Shown piece by piece: positions 62,288-64,000 of a stretch of 64,000 nucleotides of DNA. Each line of letters opens with the position of its first letter. Positions within the stretch are counted from its first letter, which is position 1. Location: NCBI RefSeq assembly GCF_003351345.1, contig NZ_QQTO01000019.1, positions 868,001 through 932,000 of the forward strand. The letters run 5' to 3'. A program made the position numbers and the translations under genes. Origin of the DNA: Allobosea caraganae. GTDB lineage: Bacteria; Pseudomonadota; Alphaproteobacteria; Rhizobiales; Beijerinckiaceae. Under the pieces are notes generated by a model, which worked only from the letters and a program-made list of their open reading frames with translations, was not told the DNA's origin and ran no database searches.

Positions 62288-63120
62288 GAGGCGCCTCCCA
62301 GCCGCTTCGACAGGCTGGCGCTGGCGACCACGACGGCGACGGTGAGCACGAGCAGGACGACCGCCGTGGTCGAGCCGAGCTGCTCGTTGCGCATGAACAG
62401 GAAGGAGCGGCCGGTCAGCGTCGCCAGGGTCTGGAAGCGGTCGCCGATCAGCAGGCTCGGGATGACATACATCGAGGCGGCCATCGAGAAGACGAAGGCG
62501 ATGCCGGTGACGATGCCGGGCAAGGACAAGGGCAGCGCCACCTTGAAGAAGCGGTAGAAAGGCGAGGCGCCGAGCGTCGCCGCGGCCTCGCCAAGGCGTG
62601 GGTCGATCAGCTTCAGCACCGAATAGATCGGCAGGATCATGAAGGGGACGAAGACGTTGGCGGCGCCGATGACGAGCCCGGCCTCGGTGAAGAGCAGGCG
62701 CTGCGGCTCGTCCCAGAGCCCGATCCCGGTCATGAATTGCGAGACGATGCCATCGCGCCGCAGCACGATCTGCCAGGCGAAGGCCTTGACCACGACGCCG
62801 ACCGAAAGCGGCAGGATGATCGCGACCAGGATCAGCGCCTGCATCGCGCCGCGGGTACGAGCGAGGGCAAGCGCCGTCGGATAGCCGATGACGAGGCAAA
62901 GCAGCGTCACCAGCACCGAGATTCGCACGGTGTTGCCGATGACGATCCAGCTGAAGCCGTCGGAGAAGAAGCTGATGAATGGCGCCAGCGAGGGCACGCC
63001 GCCGACGAGCAGGCTGCGCCCGAGCAGGACGAGCAACGGCACGCCGTAGATCACGGCGATGTAGAGCACCGCCGGCAACGCAAGCAGCAGGACCGGGTCG
63101 AGGCGGCGGGCGGCGCTCAT
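62284..63120 (-). CDS. ABC transporter permease, PotB type (system 3)
   Basis: Permease of 278 residues. Helix 1 LLLALPAVLYIAVIYGVPLL, ISFFSDGFSWIVIGNTVRIS, EAA loop DPRLGEAAATLGASPFYRFF, C-terminal ASASLSKRLGGAS. ATGA overlaps on both sides (PotA upstream, PotC downstream). Confidence 0.93.
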   Translation of the reverse strand: MSAARRLDPVLLLALPAVLYIAVIYGVPLLVLLGRSLLVGGVPSLAPFISFFSDGFSWIVIGNTVRISVLVTLLCLVIGYPTALALARTRGAMQALILVAIILPLSVGVVVKAFAWQIVLRRDGIVSQFMTGIGLWDEPQRLLFTEAGLVIGAANVFVPFMILPIYSVLKLIDPRLGEAAATLGASPFYRFFKVALPLSLPGIVTGIAFVFSMAASMYVIPSLLIGDRFQTLATLTGRSFLFMRNEQLGSTTAVVLLVLTVAVVVASASLSKRLGGAS

Positions 63121-64000
63121 GGCGACGCGACCGCTGCCGGATAGACCAGCGTGTCCTCGACATCCCAGGACAGCTTCAGCTTGGTGCCGGGGCCGGCATC
63201 GGCCGGCAGTACCGGCGTCTCGACCAGGATCTGGCTGTCCTCGGGCGCGTGGAAATGCAGTTGCACGCGCGCGCCCTGGAAGGCGGCGTCAGCAAGCGGC
63301 GCCTCGATGCGGTTCGCCTTGTCGTGGCCGATGACCATGCGCTCCGGCCTGATGCCGAGCAGGACCGGGCTGCCCGGCAGGAAATTCGCCCTGGCGCGCA
63401 GCGACCCTGCCGCGGTCTCGACCGTGACCATGCCGTCGGCGGCTTCCGTCACCTTGCCCGGAAGCCGGGTCGAGAGGCCGACGAAGCCGAGCGCGAAGGG
63501 CGTCGCGGGCTGGTGGTAGATCTCGGCCGGCGTGCCGAGCTGCTCGATGCGGCCGGCATACATCACCGCAATCCGGTCGGACATGGTCAGCGCCTCGTCC
63601 TGGTCGTGCGTGACGAAGATCGCGGTGGTGCCGACATCGCGAAGGATGCGCTTGAGGTCGATCTGCATGGCTTCGCGCAGCTTGCGGTCGAGCGCCGAGA
63701 AGGGCTCGTCGAGCAGGAGCAGCTTCGGGCCGACGGCGAGGGCGCGGGCCACCGCGACGCGCTGCTGCTGGCCGCCCGAGAGCGCCTTGATCGAGCGCCC
63801 AGCGAAGGCGCTCATCTGCACCAGGCCGAGATATTTGGCCACAGTGGGCGCGATCTCGTCGCGCGGCGCCCCGCGCGCCTTCAGCCCGAAGGCGACGTTC
63901 TCGGCGACGCTGAGATGCGGGAAGAGCGCGTAGTTCTGGAAGACGACGCTGACGTCGCGCTTATGCGGCGGGCGGCGGGTGATGTCCTGCCCGTCGAGCG
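63117..64000 (-). CDS. ABC transporter ATP-binding protein, PotA type (system 3), partial at right edge
   Basis: The N-terminus including Walker A lies beyond the window. Visible from LDGQDITRRPPHKRDVSVVF: Q-loop VVFQNYALFPHLSV, signature [10 protein letters not shown], Walker [18 protein letters not shown]-loop VTHDQDEAL, TOBE domain with ETPVLPADAGPGTKLKLSWD. It couples to the PotB gene by ATGA. The binding protein of system 3 is not in the window and may lie upstream. Confidence 0.93.
   Translation of the reverse strand, partial: LDGQDITRRPPHKRDVSVVFQNYALFPHLSVAENVAFGLKARGAPRDEIAPTVAKYLGLVQMSAFAGRSIKALSGGQQQRVAVARALAVGPKLLLLDEPFSALDRKLREAMQIDLKRILRDVGTTAIFVTHDQDEALTMSDRIAVMYAGRIEQLGTPAEIYHQPATPFALGFVGLSTRLPGKVTEAADGMVTVETAAGSLRARANFLPGSPVLLGIRPERMVIGHDKANRIEAPLADAAFQGARVQLHFHAPEDSQILVETPVLPADAGPGTKLKLSWDVEDTLVYPAAVASP

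Overview
This is GC-rich DNA with dense, mostly operon-organised genes, many of them joined by ATGA or GTGA stop/start overlaps. A cyo quinol oxidase with SURF1 and a RegB/RegA redox pair, Tat-exported binding proteins, a very high load of ABC importers and short palindromic intergenic repeats all point to a free-living or plant/soil-associated alphaproteobacterium of the Hyphomicrobiales (Bosea or Bradyrhizobium-like; the genus is inferred, not shown). I see no rRNA, tRNA, CRISPR array, prophage or insertion sequence. The window is chromosomal-looking metabolic accessory DNA, cut inside an ABC permease gene on the left and an ABC ATPase gene on the right.

Layout. 1-5951: a sugar-type ABC importer (two permeases, binding protein) with an HSL-family esterase and a GntR regulator, divergent from its ATPase across a 24-base palindrome. 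5952-6280: a VapC toxin remnant and an intergenic repeat. 6276-13076: one tightly packed operon cyoABCD-SURF1-regB-regA, with a FixK/FNR-like box upstream. 13249-17325: an MHS-type transporter, a LysR regulator and two short-chain dehydrogenases, closed by a strong hairpin. 17404-24227: an EamA exporter, a GntR regulator, a peptide-type ABC importer without its own ATPases, and a creatininase-family amidohydrolase. 24413-28147: a ferric-iron ABC importer. 28407-31833: a polar amino acid ABC importer. 31956-34765: a dCACHE-HAMP class III nucleotide cyclase next to an orphan periplasmic binding protein. 34945-36786: a threonine synthase-like enzyme and a cyclophilin.

36885-50606: a polyamine/opine-type (Pot) importer, a LysR regulator, a three-subunit flavoprotein dehydrogenase of the opine-oxidase/HcnABC kind, hydantoinase/oxoprolinase A and B, and an amidohydrolase. 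50775-64000: two further Pot-type importers, each translationally linked to a PuuE-like polysaccharide-deacetylase-fold hydrolase. They flank a DeoR regulator and a four-gene run (SIS-domain protein, PfkB kinase, BtpA/SgcQ protein, and an Asp/Glu/hydantoin racemase homologue that has lost both catalytic cysteines).

How it fits together. The left half combines nutrient uptake with aerobic respiration under redox control. The right half (about 37-64 kb) looks like a catabolic island for nitrogenous, probably cyclic or sugar-conjugated compounds: Pot-type importers bring the substrate in, amide-ring-opening enzymes and flavoprotein oxidases take apart the amino part, and a deglycase/kinase-like pair handles the sugar part. 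The substrate is not readable from sequence. The deoR/pot/SIS/PfkB/BtpA/racemase-like/deacetylase block is my best candidate for an undescribed pathway.
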